64,000 bases of DNA, taken from NCBI GenBank assembly GCA_019915015.1, contig JAHBBC010000002.1, positions 434,001-498,000 on the forward strand. Direction: 5' to 3'. This DNA is from Auriscalpium vulgare (taxonomy: Eukaryota; Basidiomycota; Agaricomycetes; Russulales; Auriscalpiaceae). Positions 12,296-25,279 of the stretch are shown here, in pieces. The first letter of the stretch is position 1; each line of letters begins with the position of its first letter. The notes beneath the pieces are model-generated. The model ran no database searches, was not told where the DNA came from, and saw only the letters and a program-made list of their open reading frames with translations. The position numbers were made by a program, and so were the translations under genes.

Positions 12296-13176
12296 CACCT
12301 CTGCCTCCGGGATTGAATTGTCCGGTACATCATCTGCACCGTCCTATCCGGGCTACGTCCATCTTGATTTCTTGTCCGTCTTGCTGTATTTTTATCCCCG
12401 TGAATCATTGACACTGCGCCCGTTAGATCAGTTGCCGTGCTATGGCATGGCATGCATTCCCAGCAACAGCATGAGCTATGTAGACAATCATGTAGCCCAA
12501 TTTGCAGCTTTCAACAATCCTCGTCGGCGGTGTTTGGTACTTGGAGCGGGAAAGCGATAGCAAGTCTATACAAGTGGTATTGCACTGATTTTCTGAGCAA
12601 CGTGATCGTACATGTCTATGTGGGTAAATGTGGGCCCCGCTGGGCACCAGCACGCCTCGGCAGAAAAGGAAGAGGGAAGCCATATCAACGAAAATGCGGC
12701 GAGCGCATATGGTGAGTGGTCAGTTCCGTGTGGACACGGGTAGAGAGGTATGGAGGCGGAGGGGATTGAGGATATAGTGCATCTTGGGCAACAGAATGCG
12801 AAAACAAAATACAGGGAGAAGGGATGCAGTCGATACGCATGGAGAGATGAGAGGCCACACAGCCATGGCGCACGAGCAGAGAGTCCGTGGGATAACGACG
12901 ATCGGAGGATACGAGCAGCAAAATGAGAGCAGAAAGAATGTGAGCGAGTTGGATCGCGCGGCGCACGGAGCGGCGCACTGCGCAGACGGGTCGATTTTTG
13001 AAAGAGACCGCGGGGCAAGAAAAGAATGCATGCAAGACGACGACGGACGACGAACAGACCCAAAAAACCTATAACACACAAACCCGGTTGTCGAAGCGCA
13101 CATGTCAACGGCACCGGTGGAAAAGTTCTGGACAAGGAAAAGGACCGGGGGAATTTTTGACGTCCAGGGCAGCCGC
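12296..13176. other. Region between convergent genes
   Basis: This lies between the 3' ends of the coiled-coil gene and the heat-shock factor gene and should hold both 3' UTRs. Open frames here (for example the long minus-strand one) are low in domain content and not supported. Confidence 0.4.
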
Positions 13177-15563
13177 TCATGGCGGAGACAGCTTGGGCAA
13201 TGGCAGCGAGCCCATGGGCGGCTGTTGCTGACCCTGAGGCGGGCCGGCGGGAGACGCGCCTCCGACGGCCCTCGCGACACTCCCGATGCTCGGGACCATC
13301 TCGTCCCTCCTGGGCGCGCGCACGGCGAGGCCGCTTCCGCTGCGAGGCCGCGTCGTCGTCCAGCTATTGCCGAAGCCATAGCCCAGCGGAGCGGAGTCGC
13401 TGCGCGCCCGGGAAAGGCGCTTGACCTCGCCCTGGCCAGTAACCGCCGGGGCGAGCGCGGCGCCCGTCCGCTGGCGCTTACGGCCCTGGGCGTCCTCGAA
13501 ATCCATTGGGCTGGGCGAGGGCGGCAAAGGCGAGGAGAGGGCGGTCGGGTCATAGCGCGCGTGTGCGGGCATGTGGTGTTCATACCCGTGCTGGAACGAG
13601 TGCTGGCGCGAAAGGGAGTGCGGCGTGTGCGTGTGCGGATGCGGATGCACATGTGCGGGGAAGTCGGCGGTGGTCGGGCTCGAGCCGGGGCTGAGCGAGT
13701 GCAACGAGGCGGCGCTTGACATCGACGCAGTGGTGTACGAGTGCGAGGGCACGGTCATGGCTGGCGAAGTGACGTAGATGTTCGGACTGTCGTTCGGATC
13801 GATGAGATCGGCCGGGAAGGGCGCGGGAACTGTGCGGCAGTTCCAGAAGATGCGAAGCGAAGGTGGAAGAGGGGGTGCGGAAGGTTACGTCAGGCTCGCG
13901 GGCACACGGAGGTGAGATAGAGACGAAGGGGGGACTCACGCCAGCCAGGGAAGTTTTTGTCCACCACGTCGTACATGGTCTTGGTGAGGGTGGCCAGGCG
14001 CTCGAACTTGGCCTTCTCAGCTGCCAGGGCGGTGACTACGCGCCTGTTCTCCTCGCGCATTTGGGATAATTGGGCTGCGACCTCGCCGGGCAGCTCGACA
14101 CGGTGTTTGATCGAGGGATCCGGCTCGAGGGCCTTGCGCTTGATCTCCTCGAGCAGATCAGGCCTCCCACGAAGGAACTTATGGTGCGAAAACTCCCATG
14201 TCTGTGCATCCGTCGACGTGCGTTGTGCGCGCGGTGTCTGCATGGGGGGAGATGACGTTGAGTGAGCAGGCGAGATGGTATGGTTCCGATACGCACTCGA
14301 TTGATCTTATGGAAACCATACATGTTCAACTGGCGCACGAAGCTTGAAAACTAGGAATGATGCGGATCAGGGAGTTTCAGATGACTCTGAAGTTGGCGTG
14401 ATGAGACCCACATTGTTGTGTTTGAAGTGGGAGCCTAATATGCTTCGGCTGAACTCGCCAACGTTCGACACGACAAAACTAACGGCAGCAGGCAGAACCT
14501 GTCAGACGCGGACAGGTCCCGAGCAGCGAAAACACGCACCTGGTCCCCAGTTCTGTCCATGCGATGAAATGCGCGGATTTTGGATCGTTGATCATCCTTT
14601 GATGGATGGGCAAAGTCAGTCCGCAAGCTCGCCGGTGAAAAAAGGGCGGGGCACTCACTGGTAGAGCTTCGTGACAAAATTGTTCGTTCCAACGGGTTTG
14701 CCGATGATATTCATGGCGCCACCCGTCTGCATGGCTTGGGACGAGGATGGGGGTATCTGGGTATCGAGAGGTCGAAGGAGATCGTCCTGTTCACTGCTGG
14801 TGCTTCCGTCGATAGGACTTCCGTTGTCTACGGCGGCATATCCCATGTCGACTTCGTCGTAGGCGGAGGTAGTGATGTCCATGGGAGTGCTGGCGGGGTC
14901 GTACACGCTCTCTTCTACGTTGGTGGTGAGCGAGGTGCCAGCGGTGAAGCTTCGCTTCCTGGGAACGGACTTGTCGGAGGACGAAGAAGATCTGCTGCTG
15001 AGGCCGATGCGACGGGCGGAAAGTTCGTGAGATTGGTCGTCAAAACGCATGCCCCCCTGGTCCGGGGGCGCGAAAGAAAACTGATTTGGGGTATGCTGCT
15101 GATGAAACTGAGCGTGCGGATGAGCGCCAAAAGGAGTGTGCGGAGTGTTTGGATTCTGGGAGGGACTGATGGGTGTGATGGGAGAAACACCACTGGCAGC
15201 ACTGGAAGTAATTGGCGAGGGATTGATGGGGGACAGGTTGGTGGGGGATGCGACGGACAAGGACGACAGATTGAGGGAAAGGCCGGCGTGCGAGCGGTCC
15301 ATCATTGTGTCCTGGGGCTGGGCAGCCGCCTGCTGGAAGTAGCCGCTGTACTGCTGCTGCTGCTCGCCGAGGGTATGGGAGGGCGTGGAGGGCGTGGAAT
15401 AGGACTGGGGCTGCAAAAGATGCTGGGCGGCGGAGGACTGCTGCCACGACGGAGGCGGCTGCCTCTGCTGCTGCTGTTGCTGCTGCTGGGAGGGGGGCTG
15501 CTGCTGTGCGTAGGGGAGCTCGCCAGGAGACATGGTGGGTGGATAGTGAGAGGGAGGGTCCAT
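13177..15563 (-). CDS. hsf1: Heat-shock transcription factor (HSF-type DNA-binding protein)
   Basis: Transcription factor that binds heat-shock elements in the nucleus. From ATG 15563 there is a long Gln/Ser/Pro-rich N-terminus (residues 1-280, with an eight-Gln run), then the split HSF domain: GTNNFVTKLYQ, MINDPKSAHFIAWTELG, FVVSNVGEFSRSILGSHFKH, FSSFVRQLNMYGFHKINR, and TDAQTWEFSHHKFLRGRPD. A leucine-zipper-like oligomerisation segment follows (AAQLSQMREENRRVVTAL to TLTKTMYDVVDKNFPGW), then an Ser/Pro/His-rich tail with a basic cluster GRKRQR, ending PLPKLSPP. About five introns interrupt the DNA-binding domain. The frame is also open upstream of 15563 but without ATG. The long N-terminal extension before the DNA-binding domain is unlike animal HSF1 but common in fungi. 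Confidence 0.88.
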
Positions 15564-17171
15564 GGGGACGGAGGGAGATGGTAGCCTGAGGAAAGGGAAG
15601 GGTGTAGTGGTCAACAGGCGGTTAGCATGTGAGGCATGGACTGGGGGCTGTACGGCGAGTCAGATGAGGGCAGGGAACATAGGCGAGTCGGAGGAAGGAG
15701 CGAATGAAAAGCGCGACAAATTTAAAAGCGCCTTCAAGCCAACCGCCTTGAAGGGCTTCAGATCTGTGACTTATCTACCCTGCGTCTGCTACACGCCGCC
15801 CACGCCGCCCGCACGTCCACCTCCCCCCGCCCACGCAGCCCTTTGCTCGTCGCGCGGCCCACGCACCTTCTGCGCGTGAGCACACGCGGCCAGTGACATC
15901 AATATCACTTGACCCCCGCGAGCCGGCACATGTCTCCCATCTTGATCCCGCTCCCTCAATCATTCCTATGCCTTGCCGACCTGTGCGTACCGCAGTCGCC
16001 CGTCCTCGTCAGCTCACAGCTGACATGGACGGCTTACGCGGGGAAACACCGCGACGACCGAGCAGCGTATCCAGTGATCAGATCGCACGGCGCGGCGACG
16101 GGTCGATCGCGAGATTATTGTATCCGTAGCTTGTCCGTAGCCTGTAGGTCCTCGTCGCGGCCGCTCCTCGTGCATCCCCGTCTTCCCAGCATCTGCGCCT
16201 CCGATCTGCCTCGTGCTGCCTATCGAACCGCAGGCTGCAGGATGACGTCCCGGCTTCGCGGATCCTCAATGAGGCTTATTTTGCGGCATCTTCCCTGAGT
16301 ACTTACTAGGCGCTGCAATCAATCCTATCCTGCCCGTTCGTCGGCCTGCCTTGGCACTAGCGCCTCCGTCGCACAACATAAGACCGCTGGCGCTTGCATC
16401 CAGCGGCTTTCCGGCCTTTCTTGATGGCGCTGCGCGACGGTCTGCTGTTCCTTCCGATCTGATTCCTCTTCATACGAGTCCGGCACGGCCGTAGCGCACG
16501 GACAGCATGCTGTCGATGATACTCGATATTGGTTGCAGCGCCGCCGGCGCGCGCAACGACGCGTCCATATGCGCAATAAGCTCCTTCCGCGCGCATATTG
16601 TTCGGCGCATTGCGTGCGCGTAGCCATGGAGAGTCCTCCGCCCGGGATGCGCCCGCTCAGGATATCTTTACGCCGACGCAATTTTCTCCTCAGTCCGCAC
16701 GACCGCAACCCATCACACACCGCAGACTCGGCTCGCGCCGGATCCGCACACGCGATGAGGCGCGTACAGTGTGCACACGGCGGGGTTATCTCTTCTCAGG
16801 CTGCCCACGCGCTCGCGCGGTTCATCAGCAGTGGCGAACTAACAGACGTCGACGTAACGTTATTCTAACGCACGACGTCGAGCTTAACCCCGATCTGCGG
16901 TGCGGGTTAATTGAGTGCATAGATCCGAGGAGAGAACATCGTGCACCGAGGATATGATGCGACCTAAGCGGTGATCGCCGGCCGACGAACACCATCTTCA
17001 ACTGTACGGTCATCGCCTGCGGAAACAAAAATGACAGATTACTGTAAATGCCGACAACACACTGCTATTCGATGCAACAATTTCCCTCGTCAACAATGAG
17101 ACACACTTGAGACACCCACATCAGCAGCCCACAACGTCACTGCCACAACTTGCACAGCTCGGCGATCATCT
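15564..17171. other. Upstream region of the HSF gene
   Basis: About 1.6 kb between two minus-strand genes. It contains the inverted repeat noted at 15731-15754 and otherwise no gene I can support. Confidence 0.45.
15731..15754. promoter_or_regulatory. Inverted repeat upstream of HSF gene, weak HSE candidate
   Basis: Arms CCTTCAAG and CTTGAAGG are exact reverse complements with an 8-base spacer, about 170 bases upstream of the HSF start codon. They contain TTC and GAA units, and another TTC follows at 15757, but the units are not in the 5-base phase of a classic heat-shock element. Autoregulation is therefore only a possibility. Confidence 0.3.
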
Positions 17172-19199
17172 TCAGTCCTCGTCGTCTCCGTCATCGCCGA
17201 TAACGTGCGCCGGCATCAACGGGCTGCGCGCGTTCCGTTCGTCAGCAGCTCGGCTCACGGGCGCATACGGCCACCGGCCGTTCGTCGTCGTCGGGGTCGA
17301 GAGCTCGATAGCACCCGAATCTTTTGCCGCGCCGGCGGCGGCGTTGCGCCCGCTCGTAGAATAGAGAGTTATGAGGACGATGACGTGGTTATATAACAGG
17401 AATGCGATGCTACGGATGCAAAATGAATACGTATCATCGAGGGTGAAGGCAGAGCAAGTACCTGAACATGATCATGAGGTATGTGACGTGGTCCATTCCG
17501 TTGTCGTGCACAAATTCGAGTTCTTCGTCGGTGGCCGACATGAATAGCAATCTGTGAGGTTCAAGCTTAGTCTATCATTCAAGCACAGGGGGCAGGCATA
17601 ACGCACCCCGCAGAAGTCAGAAGCTGTGGCCCAGTACGATATCAACATCCACGTCAGTGAGAAAAACGATTGCCCACTCACGAAGGGAGTTAGCAGTCTG
17701 AACGCCTTCCCTTTTGGCCCGTGGTCTTGCCCGTCGGCAAGCGTGTGGTCGCTGCGGTCATCCTCGCCGCCATCCAGAGGCGAGTACGACGGCATGATGA
17801 AACACACTTCGATGAGGCGCGCAAGCCCGGCGAGCATGAGTGTGTATCCAAAGACAGCGTGCACCTTTGTAGAAATCATGAGTGCTTGTGTGTGGTCACC
17901 AAAAGCGTAGCCTGTCAGGATGATTCTACGACATGTCAGTGCGAGAGCCGAGGATGTTGCACTTCGATTGCATACATGACGGATGGCACCACGGTGCGCT
18001 ATGATCATGGTGAGATTTGCACATACCATTTAAACGGTGTACATACCTGGTTATTGCGGGAGAGGCCAACGCCAAGCATACCGCCGCACCACCCTGTGAC
18101 CAGCGTTTGAGCACTGCGACAGCAACCTTCACCAAGTATGACACGTACAGAGGATACCTAAGATGCTGAAGAGATGTCAACGATGGATCCCTCACGAGCA
18201 CAGGAAGTAGCTCTCACGTATGTTGCATATCTTTGACCGACCAGTTCGTACCGCGGTGCTCAGTGAAAGTATTGACTGAATTTCGGTGTTAGAATGACAC
18301 CTGGCAGCAACGTGTTGCCTCATCTCACCAATTCCCTACCAATTAAATCAGCCAACGACCGCATGGAAGTCAGGAACACACGGCTCTCACCCAAAGCAAA
18401 ATAACCCACGAGTCCCACCAGTCCGGACTTCGCCCACTGCGCCTGATCCACGTCTCACCGACGAGAAGCATGATAGCCAACAGCACGCCATATGCAATGA
18501 ATCCACTCCCCTACATGCATACGCTCAACATAAACCCTCATCGTCTGAGGCAAAAGACGCACCATGATATAATGGGCTAAACACTGTCCAAGGTGCCCCC
18601 CGCGGCAATACCCCCGCGCTGCGATCACGCCAAACACCATCTGCACCCACCCCAGAATCGGGTACATCTTGCCCACAATCCCATGCGCGATGACGGCGTA
18701 CGGGCGGAGCGTGCGCTCGTGTATGTGCAGCTTTAGGTACACGCCCAGAGCGAGCTGCAGCGCAATCGGCAAGAGGAGGATGTTCGCGAACGGGCCGTGT
18801 GCGGAGGAGAGGAACTGGCGCCCGCCGTGCGCGTGGCCCAACAGAAACCCGCCGAGCGTGAGCGCGATGGCGGTCGCCTGTGCACGCGAGGGCGGGCGTG
18901 GTCAGCGAGCTGCAATGTGCATGGGAATGGGACCGGCACGGGGTAGTACTGACTTGGAGGGGTACGTGCCAACGGCTGCGCGTGAGGCCGAGGACCATGC
19001 CCACAGGGAAGAGAATGCCCCAAACGCCTGCCTGCAGAAATATGTGTATCCATAGGATGGCATCGATGGGGTTATTGGCTTCCTCCTCGGAGAGTTCATC
19101 GTGGTGCTCGTGCGCAGCGACTGTGGACACGAGGCCGAGCAATGCCAGAGGAAGAAGCAATGCGAGAGGGGGCCCCGTCGCTGTCGACACGCGTTCCAT
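17172..19199 (-). CDS. YTP1: Ytp1-like multi-pass membrane protein (DUF2427 plus Ytp1 C-terminal domain)
   Basis: ATG 19199 gives a signal peptide ([20 protein letters not shown]) followed by [19 protein letters not shown] and the first membrane helices ([20 protein letters not shown]). Later exons give [76 protein letters not shown], then the C-terminal half with [20 protein letters not shown] and [18 protein letters not shown]. Conserved His in several helices (HIH, AHG, KVHAV) suit a cytochrome-b561-like heme-binding fold. The last exon, after an intron starting GTACTT, ends GDDGDDED and TGA 17172-17174. The biochemical role of Ytp1 proteins is not well defined; yeast Ytp1 was described from its similarity to mitochondrial electron-transport proteins. 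Many short introns. Confidence 0.82.
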
Positions 19200-20508
19200 C
19201 GCGCGCAACGCAGAGAGAGGTGTGAGGTGCAAGGTGTTTCGGAGAAATGTAGGAGTGAAGTGCGAGTCCCCACGTTCTTGCCCGCCGTGGCCATCATGTA
19301 AGCACAGCTTCAGTGAATTCAACTATGCACTGAGCCAGGTTCAACTTTGCTTCAACTTCTCATGTTCAACATCACTGCGAAGGCGGCTGACTCAAACGGA
19401 CCATCAGGTTGACGAATCGCCTAGGTACTCCGACTCTGTCTGTGATGCTTACTCAGTCTACTTATGATCTATGACAGTGCTCAGCGGGTCTTCGCGTATG
19501 CATGTTCGGAAAGTCTGGATCTGGTGTGATCACGGCGACTCACAGGTGATACAGCAGCGGCCTCTTTTTGAGCTGCGCATCTGAATGGTTCGGAGATAGG
19601 TCAACAGTGGGTCATCCTTCCGGCCAACGGTACTTGCAATCCACCGGCGGCGTATCCCATTCAATCACGAAGGATTTCCCTGCGATGGTCCTGGAGCTCG
19701 GTGTGCGTTACGGAAATGTCATTGCAAAGACGCGAAGAGCCCTGCAGGCTCTTGTTCGGTCACCGAGCTCGCGAGAACTGCCTAGGACTGCTCACATATG
19801 ACGCATCGGCATCAGAAAGCCCAGAACGTCGGTAAAATTCCTTGCCGCCGTGGTGAGCCATCGGGCTACTAGGTGCTCCGGGTTTGTGGACCCGGCTACG
19901 ACACAAACTCGTAGCGCAGCGTTCATGTGGCCTCCGTGGATTGCCGCACTACGCCACTGTTATGCTTCGTGTGTCGTTCTCCGCGCTTGTCGCACGCGAT
20001 AAACTCTGGGCCTTCATGTCGGTGGCAATTGCTGACATGGAACTCATCCAACCGCTCTAACCCCACCTGTCTTACACCTCACCTAGTCAGTGCACTGTCT
20101 TTGCGTTCATTGGGGTCTCCCAATACTCGGATGGTGAATTGTGGAGCATTTAGACGGCACCCGAACAGCCCCTCCATTCCGACCACACCTGTACCATGTA
20201 CCATGCAACGTTGTTCAGCATCCGACTGAGTAAACAAAACATGAAGCGAGAAAATCCACCGAGTCGACTCAGTGGCACGAGTCTTGCCTTGGCTTGGTTG
20301 TGAACAACTTGTTCGTAGGTTTCCTCCAGCTCAATTTGAGAAAGCATGGTCAAGTAGAGCGAGTCTGAAACGAGCCATATACGGAGCGAATTTTGTGCGA
20401 AAGGACAGAGCCGGAATGTGCCTCCCGGTGTTTGTTCGCGCCAAACTAACCTTCCGACTATTGCATCGTCACCAGCGGGCCTGCCAGCTGCTGATATTTC
20501 CTACACCC
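19200..20508. other. Divergent promoter region
   Basis: This 1.3 kb lies between the Ytp1-like gene (leftward) and ATP4 (rightward). No further gene is supported. Confidence 0.5.
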
Positions 20509-21527
20509 ATGGCCTCTAGAATCGCCCTCCAATCTCTCAGGGCATCCGGTGCGTTTACGGTTCAGTCATTTCAAGAGCGACAAGCACGCTGAACATCGAT
20601 TTTCGTGTCATGGTTTTCAGCGTCGCGCGTGCGCCCTCATGCGGTCGCCGCCCTTCCCCAGTTAATGCAGGCGTGAGTTTCGGTTACTCAGTGGCTCTGT
20701 AGGTGTGTCTTCTGACGAGAAACATGGGAGTAGTCGCGCAATGTCCAGTCAACCTCCGTCCGAGCGCGCGTCCGAGCTCATCGAGAAGCTGCCCTCGTCT
20801 CCCAGCCTCATCACGAAAACCGGCACTGCCATCCTCGGCAGCGGTCTCATCGCAGCCGCCATCTCGCAGGAGCTCTACGTCGTCAACGAGGAAACCGTTG
20901 TCGCAGTGGGATACCTCCTCTTGTTCGCCTATATCGCCAAGGTGCGTTCAATCCCTTCGGGCATTCGACCATGTGACTGACACGAGGGTGACTTCTCGCA
21001 GATCATCCGTACGCCGTACAAAGACTGGGCAGAGGGGCACATCGCGCGCATCAAGGGCGTCCTCGACAAGTCCCGTAGCGAGCACACTCAGGCCGTCAAG
21101 GAGCGTATCGACTCTGTTGGACAGATGAAGGATGTTGTATCCCTGACCCAGGCCCTTTTCGCTGTCTCCAAGGTGCGCTTGCTGTCTGAATTACCTAGGC
21201 TCCCTGACTCACGCGAGTGGATCTGCAGGAGACTGCGACGCTCGAGCACGAGGCGTTCGTCCAGCGCCAGAAGGTCGCGCTCGCGTCGGAGGTGAAGACT
21301 GTTCTAGACAGCTGGGTCCGGTTTGAACAGCAGGAGAAGGAGAACGAGCAGGCGCAGCTCGTGAAGACCGTTGTTGACAACGTGCTCAAGAACCTTGGAG
21401 ATGAGAAGACGCAGAAGGATGTGCTGGCGTGGGCGGTGACCGAGGTTGAGCGTAAGTCAAGAAGCCGATTGTATCTCGTGAAAAGCTGACTCTGTGCACA
21501 GAACTCGTCAAGACTAAGGCTATCTAG
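20509..21527 (+). CDS. ATP4: Mitochondrial ATP synthase subunit 4 (F0 subunit b)
   Basis: Peripheral stalk subunit of the mitochondrial F1F0 ATP synthase. ATG 20509 opens MASRIALQSLRAS, an Arg-containing amphipathic leader suited to mitochondrial import, and two short introns precede SSDEKHGSSRA. The core has PSERASELIEKLPSSPSLIT, TGTAILGSGLIAAAISQELY and VVAVGYLLLFAYIAK (two membrane segments), then a long charged helix through YKDWAEGHIARIKGVL, LEHEAFVQRQKVALASEVK and LDSWVRFEQQEKE, ending VEQLVKTKAI and TAG. The length of about 240 residues and the order of segments match the family. Five introns; all junctions keep frame. Confidence 0.92.
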
Positions 21528-21857
21528 GACAAAATGCGTAGATAGAAGTGGTTTTAATGCACAGTTGTTCTTCTTAGACTTGGGGGAAACAGAGCAGACT
21601 TAGAAATATGAGTAGTGAGAGCGACAGTTGTTTCGAAAGTCGAGGGAGTGCAAAGGACCCACATGGGCCAATAGGCGTCAACGCGCACGGCCGAACGGGC
21701 GCCAAAGTCGGCGTGACGACGCGCTCCGGCTCACTGAACTCTGCGGCGCGTCCGTTGCTCCAATCCACTCAACTTCCCCTTCACCCTCCCATCCTCCCGC
21801 ACCTGCTCGCCGACCAGGATTATCTAGTTTCTTATCACGTCGCGTGAATCGCCCACC
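21528..21857. other. Short intergenic region
   Basis: It holds the ATP4 3' flank and the 5' flank of the dynamin gene on the same strand. Nothing else is seen. Confidence 0.5.
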
Positions 21858-24816
21858 ATGGACGAAGACCTCATCCAGCTTGTCAACAAGCTACAGGACA
21901 CGTTCAGCAACCTTGGTGAGTCGGAGGCCACGCACCCTTCACGAACAGGCCACTCAGTCTACATTCTAGGCGGGGAGTTGGACATGCCACAACTCGCAGT
22001 GGTGAGCTGTCAACGCGTGTGCCTTTCAGCCTCCACTCTGACGCTTTGTCCTCGGTTAGGTTGGTAGTCAGTCGGCCGGGAAATCCAGTGTCCTCGAGAA
22101 GTGCGCAATGTTTATTTTCACCTCGCATGCGTGTATGCTAACCCTCGTTTTGCAGCATTGTCGGCCGGGACTTCCTACCTCGAGGCCAGGGCATTGTCAC
22201 GCGTCGACCGCTCGTTCTGCAGTTGATCCACACGCCAGTCCCAGAGCCCACAGCTGGCTCAACTCCGTCCACCTACACAGAGTGGGGCCAGTTCCTTCAT
22301 CTTGACAAGCGGTTCACGGACTTTCACGAGATTCGCAAAGAGATAGAACAGGAAACGTTCCGCGTCGCAGGGCAGAACAAGGGTATCAGCAAGCTACCAA
22401 TCCACTTGAGGATATACAGCCCCAATGTCCTCGATCTCACCTTGGTGGATCTCCCTGGTTTAACAAAGGTGCGCAATTGGCTCGTAGAGTGCGAGCGTCG
22501 GACTGAGGCACGCGTCTAGATCCCAGTCGGCGACCAGCCCAGTGACATCGAACGCCAGATTCGGAGTCTCGTTCTGGACTACATCTCAAAACCAAACTGG
22601 TAAGCACCTGTATCATAAGGGAGGGCGGAGAGCGCACCGGTGACCACGCCCATTCAGCGTTATCTTGGCAGTTTCTGCGGCGAATGTCGACCTTGCAAAT
22701 TCGGAGTCCCTCAAGTTGGCGCGGTCCGTCGACCCTCAAGGCCGCCGCACAATCGGCATCCTCACGAAGCTCGACCTCATGGACGCAGGCACCAACGCGC
22801 TAGACATCATGACTGGACGCGTCTACCCGCTCAAACTCGGCTTTATTGGCGTCGTCAATCGCAGTCAGCAGGACATCAACGTGGAGAAGAGCATGCCTGA
22901 TGCACTGGAGAGCGAAACGGACTTCTTCAGAAACCACAGCGCTTACAGGAACATCGCCCACAAGAATGGAACGAAGTATCTAGCGAAGACGCTCAATCAG
23001 GTGGGATGATCCCGTTACACTCGTTTTGAGACATTCCGTTAATGGTTCCGTTGGAACAACCCCAGGTGTTACTGAACCACATTCGCGATAAGCTCCCCGA
23101 CATGAAGGCGAGGCTCAACACGCTTATGGGGCAGGCCCAGCAGGAGCTCAACTCTTTCGGCGACTCTGCGATCTACGGCGATGCGAATCAGGTGGGCATA
23201 GATTTCGTGGCCTATGATTTGCAGCCCTGCCATGTCCTGACAATAGATTCACAGCAAGGGGGGCTTGTGCTGCGTCTCATGACTCAATTTGCCCGTGACT
23301 TCGTCTCGTCTATCGAGGGAACAAATGTCGAAATCTCGACGAAAGAGCTTTCCGGTGGCGCGCGGATCTACTACATCTTCAACGATGTTTTCGGCCACGC
23401 CCTGGCGTCTATCGACTCGATGCAAAACCTCGATAATCAAGATATCCGGACCGCCATTCGGAACTCGACGGGTCCTCGCCCTAGCCTGTTTGTTCCTGAA
23501 ATTGCCTTCGATTTACTGGTAAAACCCCAGATCAAACTCCTCGAGGCACCGAGTCTGCGGTGTGTGGAGTTGGTCTACGAAGAGTTGGTGAAGATATGCC
23601 ATAATTGCACCAGCACGGTGAGCTGAGCTGCCTGGATCCGTCCGGTGGATATTCATGGAGTGCCACAGGAGCTGCAGCGATTTCCGCGATTACACGCGCA
23701 GCTGATAGAGGTCGTCTCTGAGCTTCTGCAGGAACGGCTCGGGCCTACGTCGGAGTATGCACAGTCTCTCATTGAGATCCAGGTGGCATACATCAACACC
23801 AATCACCCTGCGTTCATCTCTGGTTCTGCCGCTGCCGCGCAACCGCCCGTCCCTACACCTCGGCACCGGGATCCTCCCCGAGTGAGATTGCACAGTGCCT
23901 GACGCATGCTGATAGCTGATGTCTAGACTCTAATAGCCGCAGTCCACCGAACCCGTAACCGTGAATGGCGGCCCGCCACTGGACGATGAAGACTCCGAAT
24001 CGGCAGAGGGGACAGATGGGCTAAACGGCCTGCCCGCGCGGGACGCGCGCTCCGTGTCCTCGACGCTCCACGACCGGACCCGCCCTTCCGTTTCCGCCGC
24101 CATCGCCGGGAGCAAATCCCCGAAAGCGCAGTACCAAAACCACCACCCTGAGCACCGCTCCCATCGGCACTCATCTGCCCACGCCGCGCCTGGCACGTCC
24201 CCGCCGACCACCCGGGAAACATTCCTCAACTACTTCTTTGGGCAGAATGGGCCTGGTCCCATCGCAGGCGCGAGCCTTGACAGAGCAAATGGAGGCGACG
24301 TGGTCGCATCAGGCAGGGACATCTCAGGCGTTGATGCAGGCATGCGGGCAGGCCTTCTGGCGGGAAAGCGGGATGGGAATAATGCGGCGTTTGATATGAA
24401 GAGCCTTGGGAAACACATCGAGGCTGTGCGTGTTTCCGTCCTGTGTTGTTCGTCGGTAGACCAACTGACCGCTGTCGTCTCCACAGATTCCCTCATCGGA
24501 CGGTGGCACCCATCTGACTGTGCGCGAGGAGATGGAAATCAATCTCATCCGGTCGCTCATCACGTCATACTTCTCCATCGTGCGCCAGAGCATACAGGAT
24601 CTAATCCCCAAGGCCATCATGCACTTCCTCGTGAATCACACGTCGCATCAGGTGCAGAACCGGCTTGTGGCGGCGCTGTACAAGCCGGAATTGTTTGGGG
24701 AGCTGCTGAACGAGGATGAGGCGTTGGTGGCAGAGCGCACGCGTGTGAAGGCGCTCCTGGACGCGTACAAGGAAGCGTTCAAGACGCTTTCAGAAGTCAG
24801 TTTGAAATCTACATAG
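21858..24816 (+). CDS. DNM1: Dynamin-related GTPase (Dnm1/Vps1 type)
   Basis: Large GTPase that polymerises on membranes and severs them. ATG 21858 gives [20 protein letters not shown], then the split GTPase domain: G1 [13 protein letters not shown] (exon junction just before), [16 protein letters not shown]3 [10 protein letters not shown]4 [12 protein letters not shown] and VVNRSQQDI. The middle domain has [30 protein letters not shown] and [14 protein letters not shown] disordered insert rich in Ser/Pro/His (about 23940-24210) is followed by [13 protein letters not shown] and the GTPase effector domain ([39 protein letters not shown]), ending LSEVSLKST. The QNRLV-LYK-ELL-ED pattern favours Dnm1/Drp1 (mitochondrial and peroxisomal fission) over Vps1, but the two cannot be fully separated by eye. 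About ten introns. Confidence 0.88.
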
Positions 24817-25279
24817 ACGCATGTCTTGTTGGTGTGTTCGTGTCATGTCCACTTTGGTCCGCTTTCTCGGTGTTATGTATGTTCGCGGTGAAGCGAATGC
24901 CTGAATCCGCGTAACGTTGCTGCGTGCAACTATAGTGTTGTCCCCATGATGCGCTCTAGGTATGCCATGCCCGTAACTTTGAGCAGCGTGGTGGGACGCT
25001 CAATGCCCTAATTGCACTATCCCGACGACCAATGTCCTGGGTATCCCCAGTTAGCACACGGGCTCTTCGCGCAGCAGCGGTCATCATGGCACCCGCGGCA
25101 ACACGTTGCAGTCAAACAATCAAAAATACACAGAAGGTTTCATTATAATTCTATTTACAACTGAATCCCAATATGACAGCAATTGAACTATGGTACTTAG
25201 CAAGGTGTCTACCGTCAAGAAGGTTCGTCTATACCGCTCATCATCATCATCACCGCACACAGTCAGCGTTTATCGGATC
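24817..25279. other. Region between convergent genes
   Basis: The 3' flanks of the dynamin gene and the AAA ATPase gene. No gene seen. Confidence 0.5.

Noticed and set aside
14736..15584. Long plus-strand open frame of 282 codons
   Set aside because: It is the antisense shadow of the Gln-rich HSF N-terminus; its Leu- and Gly-rich content simply mirrors CAG-type repeats.
23961..24719. Plus-strand open frame of 252 codons as a separate gene
   Set aside because: It is the dynamin exon for the disordered insert reading through the following intron.
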